DNA of 64,000 bases from CAYQLY01 sp964418605 (lineage in GTDB: Bacteria > Bacteroidota > Bacteroidia > Cytophagales > Cyclobacteriaceae): positions 186,001 to 250,000 of the forward strand of contig CAYQLY010000002.1 in assembly GCA_964418605.1 (NCBI GenBank). The letters are read 5' to 3'. The notes beneath the pieces are model-generated. The model was not told the origin of the DNA. It searched no databases and saw nothing but the letters and a program-made list of their open reading frames with translations. Positions within the stretch are counted from its first letter, which is position 1, and the number at the start of each line of letters is the position of its first letter. A program made the position numbers and the translations under genes. Shown piece by piece: positions 1-10,100 of this stretch.

Positions 1-2333
1 CCTCTTCATCAATTGTCTATTATCCTAGTTCTCCATCATTAACTGATGCTAATGTAGAGATCACCCCCGCTTCTTGTACAGGAAGATCGGATGGGAAAGT
101 AGTGATTAAAAATGTGACGGGAGGAACATCTACTATTTATGTAACATTAAAACTTGCAGATAAAGATATAGTTATTGGAAAGGCCAGTATTCCTTGGGAT
201 AAGTCTTCTCCTTTTACTTATGATAATATAAAAGATGGAAATTATATTTTACAACTAGAAAACTCTACTGTTTCTTGTCTAACTAATTATTATTTAACCG
301 TTGGATCTAAACCGATATTACAGTTCACAGAAATAAAAAAAGAAAATCCAACATGTGGAGGCAGGTCTGACGGTTGGATTAATATAACAGTAAAAGATGG
401 ATTAGATCCAAGATATTATACCTTATATAAAAAAGATAGCAAGGGAGACTGGGTCCAGCAAGCTGCTCCTGCTTCAACTGCTAGTTCAACCTATGTCTTC
501 ACTACTCTCTCTCAAGGGAACTATAAAGTGATGGCTAGCGATGGATGTCAGATCGTAAGTCAGGAAGTGATGTTACAAAATCCTGTTTTTACGATGGATA
601 CAGTAAGCACTACACCGGCTTATTGTGGCCTCTCGTATGGAAAAATTACGGTTCAGATGAGTGGAGGGAAATCACCCTATACGTATAGCTGGAAATATGG
701 AGCTCAAATTCTTTCGACTACCAAGGCTACAGCAGAAAACTTACTGCCTGGAATGTATACGGTAACAGGTACGGATGCGAATGGATGCAGCGGCCCACCG
801 CTTTCAGTAGAAGTGGTGGAAGGTATTCACCCTATGCTTACAGTAGGAAGTGTGCCAACGGGCTGCGGTCTTGCTAAGGGAATAGGTATGGTAGAAATTA
901 AACAAGGATTTTTGCCGTATACCTATAGCTGGAAAGATAAAGCCGGAAACACATTACGTGTGATTACCCGAAAAGAGTCTAGCGATACGTTAGCGCATCT
1001 TTTGAAAGGAACCTATCAAGTAGTAGTCCAAGATTCAAAAGGATGTCAGGTGCAAACAAAAGTAGAGATTACCGAACATGCTCCACTGGCTATTACTATT
1101 TTATCGACAACTCTTGCTAGTTGTCCAGAGTCTTCGGATGGGAAGGCTTTCATTAAAGTCGAAGGCGGTCTTGCTCCCTATATATATGAGTGGAATGATG
1201 CAGGAAAGCAAACTAAAGCCGAAGCCATTAATCTAAAATCAGGAAATTATACCATAAAAGTAACTGATGCGCTGGGTTGTAGTAAAGAACAATCTATCCA
1301 GGTTAAATCTATACCTGAACTTACATTTTCAGAAACCATCAAACCTCCTACCTGCTATGAGACCTGTGATGCGTCTATCCATGTGGCAGTAAGCGGAGGA
1401 ACACCTCCTTATAAATACATTTGGAGCACCGGAGTTGCTTCCAATACTATTCAATCTCTTTGTGAAGGAAGTTATAGCTTGACGGTAGAAGATGCAAAAA
1501 AATGTGTAAAGACGGTTTCTTATAAAATAGTAAAACCCAGTGAACTTTTGGGAGTGCTGAAAGAAAAAGAAGCGACTATCTGCTCAGGACAAATCATGAC
1601 GCTAGATGCAGGAGAGGCGAAAAGTTATAGCTGGAAGAATCAACAAGGAAATCTTATTGGTCAGGATCGTATTCTAAAAATTACTCAGGCAGGACAGTAT
1701 TTTCTAGAAGTGACTAATCCGTATGGGTGTGTGATCAAAGATGAGTTTACACTTCACACCTCTACTAATTTACTGGAAGCCAAAATCATTTTTGCCAATC
1801 CTCAGGTGGTAGGGGATACGGTAGTCCTTACTGAAATCAGTTGGCCTAAACCAGATAGCTGGAGTTGGACGTATCCTTCTCAATTAATCCTCCATCAAAA
1901 AGGACCAGCGCCGAGTCAAGAGCAAGTGATCTTATCTGAACCAGGAACGTATTCGATTCAATTCATCGCTGGTCTTGGAGAATGTAGAGATACAGTAGTT
2001 AGAACTATTACAGTTCTTCCTAAAAGCGAGTCGACTACCTTATTGAATCAACTCTCAGCAGTACTCGGCAGTAAGGCCATTACCAAGTTAAGTTTGTATC
2101 CTAATCCAACCAGTGGAAAGTTTACCTTAGAGATTACGTTAGAAAAAGCAGCACCGGTTCAGATTCAGCTTTATGGATGGCAATCCACTGATCCGATGTT
2201 CGAGGCTACCTTTGAAGAAAACACGATTCATAAACAAGAGCTTGACGTACTGGGAGTTTCCAAGGGTTTATATGTGGTGATGATTTATGTGCCGGGAGAG
2301 AAACCTCGATTGATTAAGCTGATGATAGAGTAA
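1..2333 (+). CDS. SprB-repeat T9SS cargo protein, 5'-truncated by window edge
   Basis: The frame is open from base 3 to the TAA at 2331, and a repeat unit (TPASCTGRSDGKVVI) lies upstream of the first possible internal start (GTG 102), so this is the C-terminal part of a longer protein. It contains about seven tandem units of roughly 80 residues, each with Cys, a Gly-Lys turn and a 'GG..PY.Y.W' core ending in 'G.Y.V.V.D..GC', which is the SprB/PKD-like repeat of gliding and adhesion proteins. The last ~80 residues ('LSLYPNPTSGKF' to 'GLYVVMI') form a type A T9SS sorting domain, so the protein should be exported by T9SS and anchored or released at the cell surface. Its adhesive role is inferred. 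The family call is firm; the specific function is unknown. Confidence 0.85.
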   Translation, partial: SSSIVYYPSSPSLTDANVEITPASCTGRSDGKVVIKNVTGGTSTIYVTLKLADKDIVIGKASIPWDKSSPFTYDNIKDGNYILQLENSTVSCLTNYYLTVGSKPILQFTEIKKENPTCGGRSDGWINITVKDGLDPRYYTLYKKDSKGDWVQQAAPASTASSTYVFTTLSQGNYKVMASDGCQIVSQEVMLQNPVFTMDTVSTTPAYCGLSYGKITVQMSGGKSPYTYSWKYGAQILSTTKATAENLLPGMYTVTGTDANGCSGPPLSVEVVEGIHPMLTVGSVPTGCGLAKGIGMVEIKQGFLPYTYSWKDKAGNTLRVITRKESSDTLAHLLKGTYQVVVQDSKGCQVQTKVEITEHAPLAITILSTTLASCPESSDGKAFIKVEGGLAPYIYEWNDAGKQTKAEAINLKSGNYTIKVTDALGCSKEQSIQVKSIPELTFSETIKPPTCYETCDASIHVAVSGGTPPYKYIWSTGVASNTIQSLCEGSYSLTVEDAKKCVKTVSYKIVKPSELLGVLKEKEATICSGQIMTLDAGEAKSYSWKNQQGNLIGQDRILKITQAGQYFLEVTNPYGCVIKDEFTLHTSTNLLEAKIIFANPQVVGDTVVLTEISWPKPDSWSWTYPSQLILHQKGPAPSQEQVILSEPGTYSIQFIAGLGECRDTVVRTITVLPKSESTTLLNQLSAVLGSKAITKLSLYPNPTSGKFTLEITLEKAAPVQIQLYGWQSTDPMFEATFEENTIHKQELDVLGVSKGLYVVMIYVPGEKPRLIKLMIE

Positions 2334-2354
2334 AGAGATAAAAAATAAAAAAGT

Positions 2355-2446
2355 ACGTCATTGTGATGAGTGGCGCAAGGCGCCGCGAAGAAGCAATCTT
2401 CATCATTAAGGAGATTGCTTCAGTCGTACCTCCTTCGCAATGACGT
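2355..2446. repeat. Imperfect palindromic intergenic repeat (REP/BIME-like)
   Basis: The ends are inverted: ACGTCATTG at 2355 pairs with CAATGACGT ending at 2446. Inside, AAGCAATCT pairs with AGATTGCTT. The whole 92-base unit can fold into one long hairpin between two genes of the same strand. Elements with the same 'CGTCATTGcgag..AAGCAATCT' flavour are dispersed in many bacterial genomes. No second copy was seen in this window. It could also lower read-through from the upstream gene. Confidence 0.7.
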
Positions 2447-2512
2447 TAGGAGTTAAATAAATGATTAAGTAAAGAATAAAAGGAAAAGAAAAGAATAAAC
2501 AAAAACGAATTG

Positions 2513-4687
2513 ATGATGCGAAAATATTTACTTGTTTTTTTATGGGTTGGATTCAATAGCTTACAGCTTTTTGCACAGAAGAGTTATCCGGTTAAAGCGA
2601 CTCTTATCTTAAAGGCGCCTCATTCACCGTATATAGCTGACTATATTACTATAGATAATAATCCATTAACGCTTACTCTTTTAAATCAAGATGCTTCCTT
2701 TTCGGGGGATGTAGTGTTTCGGTTTTCTATGAAAGGGGTGGGCATTACGATTCAAAGTAGTAACACAGGGACTGTTCCTGTCTCGGCTCCACTAGGTACC
2801 CCAGTGATGCTATCAGGATCAGATTTAACTTCCTATTTTCTTTCTTCTAATCTTTCTTTTTCAGGTTATTCTAAAACACAATATGATCAAAAAGGAGTAC
2901 TTCCTGAAGGACTGTATGAATTTTCCTTTCAAGCCTTTGATGCTAGAAGAAATGATATAGCTGTATCCAATGTAGCTAGTTTTATGTGCTGGATTCAGCT
3001 GCATGATCCTCCACAGTTAATTTTTCCCAAGAATCAAATAGTAGTAGAATCTAAAACACCTCAACAAGTCACTTTTCAGTGGCAGGGCACAACCCTAACG
3101 AATGTCACGTATGAATTAGAACTCTATGAACTGCGAGTGACTGACAAACGGGATCCGAATGAAGTGATCCGGGGAGCGTCTCCTATCTTTACGACGAGCA
3201 CCAAAGCCACGACCTATATTTATACCATCCAAGATCCACCCCTACAAGATGGAATGAACTATGCTTGGAGAGTGAGAGCTAAAACGGATACCGACAAAGA
3301 ACTCATTAAAAACGGGGGCTATAGTTCGACCTTTACATTCACCTATCTTCCCATCTGCAAAACACCGAGCTTGGTCAAAAGCCTTCCCAATAAAAACAAG
3401 ACTGCACAAATTACCTGGGCTGGAGAAGGAAAAGAATATTTGATTCAATATAGAGAAGAAGGACAAACAGATTGGTATGAAGAACTATCCTTAACTGAAA
3501 GCCTAACAATTACTCAGCTTAGACCAGGAAAAAAATACGAATACCGGATCAAAAGTGTTTGTGAGTACAACTATAGCAGTTATAGTCCAATAGATACATT
3601 TAGCATTCCATACAAAGAAAGTAGCTTTACTAAACCTGTTCCTCCACCAGCAGGTTATCCGCCTATTATTTTAGATGGAAGTACATATTTAGATTCCTTG
3701 CAAGCTAGCCCAGGAACAATAATCAAAGTGAACTACTTTGAAATGAAGATCAAGAAAGCCATACAAAACCCAAGAAGTAGACTCTATAGTGGAACAGGAA
3801 ATATTTATGTGCCTTTTTTAAATACTACAGTAGCAGTAGAATATAAAGATATCCAGATCAATACAGAGCGGAGATTAGTTTCAGGTCATGTACTCACTGT
3901 CCGTGACCCTAAACCAATTACCAAAGTAAAACTTCCTGCTATAAAGCAAGTGAAAAACATTTGTCTAACTTATGGGCCAGATGGATATGATGAAGAGGGA
4001 TTTGATAAGAATGGGTATGATCGGAATGGATATAATAAAGAAGGAAAAGATAAAGATGGATATGATGAGTATGGGTACAATGCACAAGGGCTAGATCGAA
4101 ATGGACAGCCAAAACAAATTGATCCAACCAATACACAAGGAAATCCGACAGCTTCAACAGGTACGAACACGAATGGAGGCAATTCAACTCAAACAGGAAC
4201 TAATGGGAACAATACTACTACACAAGCAGGAACAAATGGAGCCGGAAGTACTAATAATCAAAACATGAATTTAAGTGAATCAGAAAAACTAGTTAAAGAA
4301 GTAGTAGATTCATTATATCAGTCCAAAACTTCTTTACAGGAATCTCTTACTAAAGAGAAAGAGCAATATCAAAAACAACTTGATGAACAAGTTGATCTTA
4401 TTAACCAATTAGAAGCTAGTGTTGAAAATGAAGAAATTACCATTGAATTAGATATTAGCATAGAAGAAACAATTGATAAAATAAAAGAACTAGATGACCT
4501 AGTAGAAGAGAAAAAGATAAAAGCAGTTAAAAATAATGAACAACTTAAAAAATTAGCAGATTATCAAAAAGATATTGCTGTTTTTACTTCTGAAATAAAG
4601 AAATCTGTAAATGATTGGGAAAAAATTTCACCCATAGAGAAGAAGAAAAAGATTGTTGAATATACTCAGAATAAGATTGACCAATGA
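2513..4687 (+). CDS. TANFOR/fibronectin-type III-like secreted protein with pentapeptide repeats and coiled coil
   Basis: It starts with a signal peptide (hydrophobic run then LFAQ, cleavage near residue 22). TTG 2510, ATG 2513 and ATG 2516 are all possible starts. Residues ~25-270 follow the pattern known from Bacteroidota 'TANFOR' proteins: 'YPVKATL..APHSPYIADY', 'SGSDLTSYF', 'LPEGLYEFSFQAFDARR', 'PPQLIFPKN' and 'YAWRVRAK'. A fibronectin-like segment follows (~285-370). Near residues 490-535 a run of five-residue G-[YFKL]-[DN]-x-x repeats occurs, then a Thr/Asn/Gly-rich linker, then a Lys/Glu-rich coiled coil to the end. The stop overlaps the next start (ATGA), suggesting translational coupling. 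It is probably periplasmic or surface-exposed; the function is unknown. Confidence 0.65.
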   Translation: MMRKYLLVFLWVGFNSLQLFAQKSYPVKATLILKAPHSPYIADYITIDNNPLTLTLLNQDASFSGDVVFRFSMKGVGITIQSSNTGTVPVSAPLGTPVMLSGSDLTSYFLSSNLSFSGYSKTQYDQKGVLPEGLYEFSFQAFDARRNDIAVSNVASFMCWIQLHDPPQLIFPKNQIVVESKTPQQVTFQWQGTTLTNVTYELELYELRVTDKRDPNEVIRGASPIFTTSTKATTYIYTIQDPPLQDGMNYAWRVRAKTDTDKELIKNGGYSSTFTFTYLPICKTPSLVKSLPNKNKTAQITWAGEGKEYLIQYREEGQTDWYEELSLTESLTITQLRPGKKYEYRIKSVCEYNYSSYSPIDTFSIPYKESSFTKPVPPPAGYPPIILDGSTYLDSLQASPGTIIKVNYFEMKIKKAIQNPRSRLYSGTGNIYVPFLNTTVAVEYKDIQINTERRLVSGHVLTVRDPKPITKVKLPAIKQVKNICLTYGPDGYDEEGFDKNGYDRNGYNKEGKDKDGYDEYGYNAQGLDRNGQPKQIDPTNTQGNPTASTGTNTNGGNSTQTGTNGNNTTTQAGTNGAGSTNNQNMNLSESEKLVKEVVDSLYQSKTSLQESLTKEKEQYQKQLDEQVDLINQLEASVENEEITIELDISIEETIDKIKELDDLVEEKKIKAVKNNEQLKKLADYQKDIAVFTSEIKKSVNDWEKISPIEKKKKIVEYTQNKIDQ
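3983..4117 (+). repeat. Tandem 15-bp repeat encoding G-Y-D-x-x pentapeptides
   Basis: Nine consecutive in-frame 15-base units encode GYDEE, GFDKN, GYDRN, GYNKE, GKDKD, GYDEY, GYNAQ, GLDRN and GQPKQ. The alternating Gly, aromatic and Asp/Asn pattern with acidic side chains resembles acidic calcium-binding linkers, but this is only a resemblance. Such arrays can change copy number by slippage. Confidence 0.8.
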
Positions 4688-5850
4688 AAAAAAGACTGAC
4701 AATTAGTATTTTGCTGTTTTCTTTTATATCTAGTCAGGCATACGCATTGATCGCCTACAATGTAAAAGAATTTACTCCAAAAGGTAAAAATTATGACACA
4801 AAGCTTAATTACTTATATTATTACTACACCTCTAAAACAGAAAATAAAATAACTGTTCTTTATCATAAAACAGACAAGGGGATTGTATATTTTAAAGGAT
4901 TGGAAGTAAGTAAAAATTTGGAAGATCAGCTTCCGATGATAGTACTCAAATATATTGGTAAATATATTGCCAATCAAAAGCTTAATGAAACAAAGTCAAT
5001 AGATCAAACTAAACAAGTAGTTACAATAGCTGTTGATCGTGCTCTGGATCAAAAATATAAAAACAAATTGTTGACAGAAGGGAAACAAATGGCCAGTGAC
5101 AGTAGTTATTTTAAAGGATATTGTAATACCAATTGGTACATGCCTGCTTACTATTATAATTATGTTCCATCTTTTTCAAAAGATACCATTCAGGATCTGG
5201 TTACGAATAAAAATACTGATAAATATTTTCCTTTTCAGAATTACATTATAAAGAAGCTCAAAGAATTTAATTACCACCATGATCAGAAAGATTTAGCAGC
5301 ATGGGGTGATGAGGTCTTGCATGGTTCAGGAAAAGAACTTTCTAATTATTATTTTCAAGATGATCCTATTAAAAATAATACTGAATTTCATGAGCGAAAA
5401 GACACCTGCTACTTTACTTTAAGCAAAGTACCTATCGTGCATGGAAAAAAATATCCAAAATTTGCGGCAGTAGCTATTCATGGGTGGCATGCTACCTATT
5501 GTAATTATTTTGCTTCTGATTTAAGACAAAGGGTATTCGGAAATAAAATTTGGACTACTAATGGATGTAGCAATGATTTTGATTTCCTTCAAACAAATAA
5601 AGATTTTATAAAAGTTGATAATCTAGAAAGTATAATAAATTATGCTTTAAAAGGTTATTTTATATTTTTGATTTCAGAAGATCATATTGCTACCATCTAT
5701 CCTCAAAATTTATCTACTCAAGGTGTTTATATAATACAAGCTGGAAAAGACACAGGATTACTTAACGTAAATGATGTTTGGAAGAGTTTTACAGATAGAT
5801 TAAATAAAAAAATTATAGCGTATATATATTTAGGATATTTAAAACCATAA
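4684..5850 (+). CDS. Secreted protein of unknown function with conserved Cys/His motif (module A, copy 1)
   Basis: A signal peptide is visible (LLFSFISSQAYA). The start overlaps the previous stop by ATGA. The protein is a clear paralogue of the one at 11617-12960: both share 'LDQ.YK.KLLTEG' in the middle and a C-terminal domain with 'GWHATYCNYFASDL' (Cys273), then 'DHIATIYP' (His334) and 'QAGKD'. An invariant CN-x-F-x-x-DL cysteine followed ~60 residues later by H-[IV]-[AT]-T is reminiscent of the Cys-His order of NlpC/P60 or CHAP-type hydrolases, so a papain-fold amidase or peptidase is possible. That is inference; no family was firmly recognised. It forms a pair with the following YARHG-like gene. 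Confidence 0.6.
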   Translation: MKKRLTISILLFSFISSQAYALIAYNVKEFTPKGKNYDTKLNYLYYYYTSKTENKITVLYHKTDKGIVYFKGLEVSKNLEDQLPMIVLKYIGKYIANQKLNETKSIDQTKQVVTIAVDRALDQKYKNKLLTEGKQMASDSSYFKGYCNTNWYMPAYYYNYVPSFSKDTIQDLVTNKNTDKYFPFQNYIIKKLKEFNYHHDQKDLAAWGDEVLHGSGKELSNYYFQDDPIKNNTEFHERKDTCYFTLSKVPIVHGKKYPKFAAVAIHGWHATYCNYFASDLRQRVFGNKIWTTNGCSNDFDFLQTNKDFIKVDNLESIINYALKGYFIFLISEDHIATIYPQNLSTQGVYIIQAGKDTGLLNVNDVWKSFTDRLNKKIIAYIYLGYLKP

Positions 5851-5856
5851 AAAGCA

Positions 5857-7140
5857 ATGAAGTATGTTTATTTAGTAACAACAGTTTTTGTTTTTATCAA
5901 TCAAGATTTATTTTGTCAAAAACAACCTGATGACTATTTAATGAAAGTCATAGATCAGCCCTATGAAAAATTCATTAGAATAGATGAACATATTTTTTAT
6001 GAACTTAATAAGAAAAAAAAGAGGCTTTATTTAGATAATAAACTGATTGATTCTACAGGTGTTAAACCTTATTATATGTATATATACAAGGGTGATTTGC
6101 TTGGTTATTTTTTTGATTTAAAAAATTATTATTCTATAAAAATAAATTTATTGGCTAAAAGTTTAAGTATGAAATCTTATCCTTTAAGAGACAGCATAAT
6201 TATTTATGAAAATTTAAATGGAGAATTGTATGGTGCTGACGAAATATATCATTCTGATGTAGAAAAAAAGAAATATAATGATGGATTAATTTCTGAGGGT
6301 GAATATTTAGAAAAATCAGAGCATCCTTATGGTAGAAAAATTTATAAACTTAATCCTTACACATTGGAGAAAGAAAAGTTGTTATTTGATTTAGATAGTG
6401 CTTTATCTGATAACAAATTAGATCTTAAATATCATGAAGTTGATCAATTATTTAATTTAGGTAAAACGAATAAATTATTGATTTCAACAACATATTGTTC
6501 TGGCGGATGCACAGATTTTAATTATTTTATTTATGATAAAAAAACAGGTGTCCTTAAACATGATAATAAACTCATTAAAAATGAGCCTAATATTGAATTT
6601 TATCACGTTACTTTCGAACTTACAGATATAAGTGAAGACTATTTTATAGGCGAATATTATGATCGTTATGTTAAAAATGAAGATCATAAAGGCTGGTTTA
6701 TTTTTAACTCCAATCTTGATATAGTTACAAGGATACTACCCCATTCTTATTATAATAGAGGATATAATTTTAGCAGGAACAAAGTAATTTCTTGCAATAT
6801 GAAATCTAATTTGGATGATAACAAAGAAGTAATTATAGTATATAAATTTTCCCTTCCTCTCGAGCGTTCTTTTTATCGAATTTATAAAAATGAAGAGTTA
6901 ATAAAAGATGATATTAGTCAATGTGACAAATATGAGCTCAATCTACTTAAGAATATGCTTTTTGCTAAGTATAACTATAAATTCATTGATATTTTTTATC
7001 AAGCTTATTTTAACATGTTTGAGTTTTACAATAGCGATAAGCAAAAGAAAAATCGACTAGTTAAAGTAAAACATTTATTTAAAGAGATGGATAAGAAAAA
7101 TTTGAAAACTATTGAAACAGCATTATCAAAAATTAAATAA
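5857..7140 (+). CDS. Secreted YARHG-like domain protein (module B, copy 1)
   Basis: An N-terminal signal peptide ends near 'INQDLFCQ'. The first ~300 residues are AT-rich in coding and low in recognisable motifs. The C-terminus 'YELNLLKNMLFAKYNYKF...YQAYFNMFEFY' matches the YARHG pattern (L+N-x-[IL]-[YF]-A-[RK]-x-x-Y-x-F...YF..F.[WY]), a small domain of secreted bacterial proteins thought to act at the envelope. It lies 6 bases after the module A gene and is a paralogue of 12966-14231, with which it shares 'PLERS.YRIY.N'. The function is unknown. The coding region is very AT-rich compared with the neighbouring 1462-aa gene. Confidence 0.65.
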   Translation: MKYVYLVTTVFVFINQDLFCQKQPDDYLMKVIDQPYEKFIRIDEHIFYELNKKKKRLYLDNKLIDSTGVKPYYMYIYKGDLLGYFFDLKNYYSIKINLLAKSLSMKSYPLRDSIIIYENLNGELYGADEIYHSDVEKKKYNDGLISEGEYLEKSEHPYGRKIYKLNPYTLEKEKLLFDLDSALSDNKLDLKYHEVDQLFNLGKTNKLLISTTYCSGGCTDFNYFIYDKKTGVLKHDNKLIKNEPNIEFYHVTFELTDISEDYFIGEYYDRYVKNEDHKGWFIFNSNLDIVTRILPHSYYNRGYNFSRNKVISCNMKSNLDDNKEVIIVYKFSLPLERSFYRIYKNEELIKDDISQCDKYELNLLKNMLFAKYNYKFIDIFYQAYFNMFEFYNSDKQKKNRLVKVKHLFKEMDKKNLKTIETALSKIK

Positions 7141-7154
7141 AAAACGATACGCGT

Positions 7155-10100
7155 ATGAAAAAACTCTACTCCTTCCTTTTCATTTTTCTTTTTAGTATCC
7201 TAACTAGAATAGGCTATGCTCAAGAAGGCGAAGATAGTTTGTATGTTCGTGTTTTTGAGAGTCATGAACTTATTGTGGAAGGAGGAAGAACAATAGGAAC
7301 TCTTCCCAAAGGAGAGGAACAACTCATGCCTATAGGCACGGAAAAGCAAATCGGCAATCAAAGTTATGTGACAGCAGTAGAAGAGTTGGATTTTAATCCG
7401 ATTCAAACTACTATGGCAAATTCCGCTTGGCTTTCTGTTCCACAGACGGGAGATAACTTAGCTTTCTTTAGTGAAGGGATTAAAATACTTCCTCATGGCA
7501 TGGAAGCGCCCCTGGCCCGCATGATGCTCATCTCCGATCATTCTGTTCGCTTGTCCAATAGTGTGATGATGCACATCAAAGGATCGGAAGGAAAAACATT
7601 TGTCGTTTTTAATGATGAAGGATTTGTAGGACTCAATCTAGCCGGGGAGTTTGAGTTTTGCTCAGGGCTTATTGAACCTGATGATCCTTCGGCCGAATAT
7701 GTGAAAGCGCGTTTTGAGACCAGCCTTCAAAGCTGGGATAATTTTGTAGCTAAAGTCACTATTGATCCGTTCCGAATCTCAAAACTTAAAGGCGTCAGTT
7801 TTTATGTAGAGGATGCGAGCGTGGATTATAGTGATCTACAAAACCCTGCAGGTATTTCTTTTCCCAGGGAATACCATAATTATTATCCGGGAGGAGTGGG
7901 AGAGCTTGCATTATGGAAAGGGTTTTACCTCAGAAAGCTAACCATCAAGCTCCCTGAAAATCTAAGTCAGGGAACACGTAAAGAAATTAGAGCAGAGAAT
8001 ATGATCATTGATCACCGGGGCGTGTCGGGTGTATTTTCAGCCAATAAAATTATTCCGTATTCGCAAGGGTCGCTTGGCGGCTGGGCGTATTCATTAGATC
8101 AGCTGGCTGTGCGTGTTGAATGCAATTCGATTAAGGCAGCTACTCTTTCGGGAGTGATTAGTATTCCGGTGCTTGCTCCAACAGATACGTTAGGGTATCA
8201 GGCTATTATCGATGCAGAAGGGAAATATATATTTACGGTTCATCCGCCTATTAAAGGTCTTTCTTTTCCACTCCTTCAAGCGAAAGTAAATCTTTATCCT
8301 AATTCGATGATTCAAATTGGCTATGTGGATGGAAAGTTTATCCCTCGTGCTGTTCTTCATGGAACAGCGAGCATTGCTACACCGGTGGGAGAACATGTGA
8401 CAGCACTCTCAGGCATTGAATTTCAAAACTTAATTATTTCTTCTGAAAAACCATACATCAGTGTAGGGGATTGGGGAATTAAAAATTTAGGAGTACAAGG
8501 GGATGGCAAGCTGATGAACTTTACGGTGATGCTAGAAAACATTAAATTCTATAAAGAGTCAGAAGGAAAAACCAGACTTAACTTGGGCGTGATGGTAGCG
8601 ATCAGTAACGATTTTGCTGCTGCTAGCAACTTAGATATTTACGGAGCGATGAAAGAAGAGCAGCGTGGAGATAAACTAGTCAAACGTTGGGCTTATGATC
8701 GTACCCAGTTAAATAAATTATATGTGAATGTTCAAAATAGATTCTTGGGTCTAGAAGGCTATTTAGAAATCCTTCGTAAAGATCCAGTGTACGGAGATGG
8801 ATTTGCCGGAGGGATTAGAGCCACACTTTCACATTTTGGAATAGCCATAGCCGTTCAAGCGCAGTTTGGAGAGGTGAATGGATTAAAATATTGGTATGTG
8901 GATGGGCTGGGGTTATGGAAAAACGGCATTCCTACTGGTCTACCCGGACTTGATTTCTATGGATTTGGAGGGGGAGCGTATAGTAACATGCGACAAGAAC
9001 GGTCAGTAGCGGTTAACTTCAATGCGAATGCAGAGTCTACGACTAAAGCCGGAAGCAACATGATCTCTGGAGCCTCACCATCAGGAATTCGCTACATTCC
9101 GGATGCGAGCGGGACGATGGGCTTTAAAGCATCCACTATTGTGGGGACTAGTGGAGATAGCCGGATGATGAATGGAAAAGTGGAACTGGAAATGAGTTTT
9201 CATAAAGGAGGAGGACTTTCTATGATTAGTCTTCGGGGAGATGCGCGGATGATGAGTAAGCTGGAGACAGAAGAAACTAAAACGGTGCCTGCCGTGCATG
9301 GCCTTCTGGATATGTATTATGATTTTGATAACCAGCTTTTGCACGGTACGGCTCAAGTGTTTATGAATGTGGCCGGTGGAGTGATACGAGGTACAGGTCC
9401 TGGGTATGCAGCTGGGCAAATGGTCTTTCATTTTGATCATCATGATTGGTACATCCATGTGGGAAGACCTTCACAAAGGTTAGGGGTAGTGATGGGTATT
9501 CCCATCGGAGGACAAACGATAGGAATTAAAACAGATGCGTATTTGATGGCAGGTACTCAGATTGATCCTATGCCTGACCCACCACCGGCGGTGATGGGAC
9601 TTTTAGGAGGAAAATATCATTCCACCTCTCGGAACGAGTCAGCCCTTTTTCAAGGAAAGGGACTGGCTTTTGGAGCCTCCCTTTCAGTAAACACCGGAAA
9701 GCTACAGATGCTGATTTTTTATGCACAGTTACAGGCAGGTATTGGAGCGGATCTGATGCTGGCTAATTATGGGGATGCGACCTGCGCTGGAAGTAGTGAT
9801 CGGATTGGCATCAACGGCTGGTATGCATCGGGTCAGGCCTATGCGTATTTAGAAGGAGCGATTGGCATACGCATCACCGTATTTAAGTGGGTTCATATTG
9901 ATGAGGAGATTTTGCACATCGGAGCGGCAGCATTACTTCAAGCTAAACTGCCTAATCCGTTTTGGATGAAGGGAACAGTGGGAGGAGAGTATAGTTTGCT
10001 TTCAGGAAAAATTAAAGGACGGTGTGATTTTGAAGTCGTGATCGGAGAGGAGTGTAAAATTGAAAATAAAGCAGGTGCGGCCTCAGCCTTAGTGGATATG

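Noticed and set aside
3939..4187. Minus-strand open frames opposite the pentapeptide repeats.
   Set aside because: They are shadows produced by the periodic coding sequence of the plus-strand gene.
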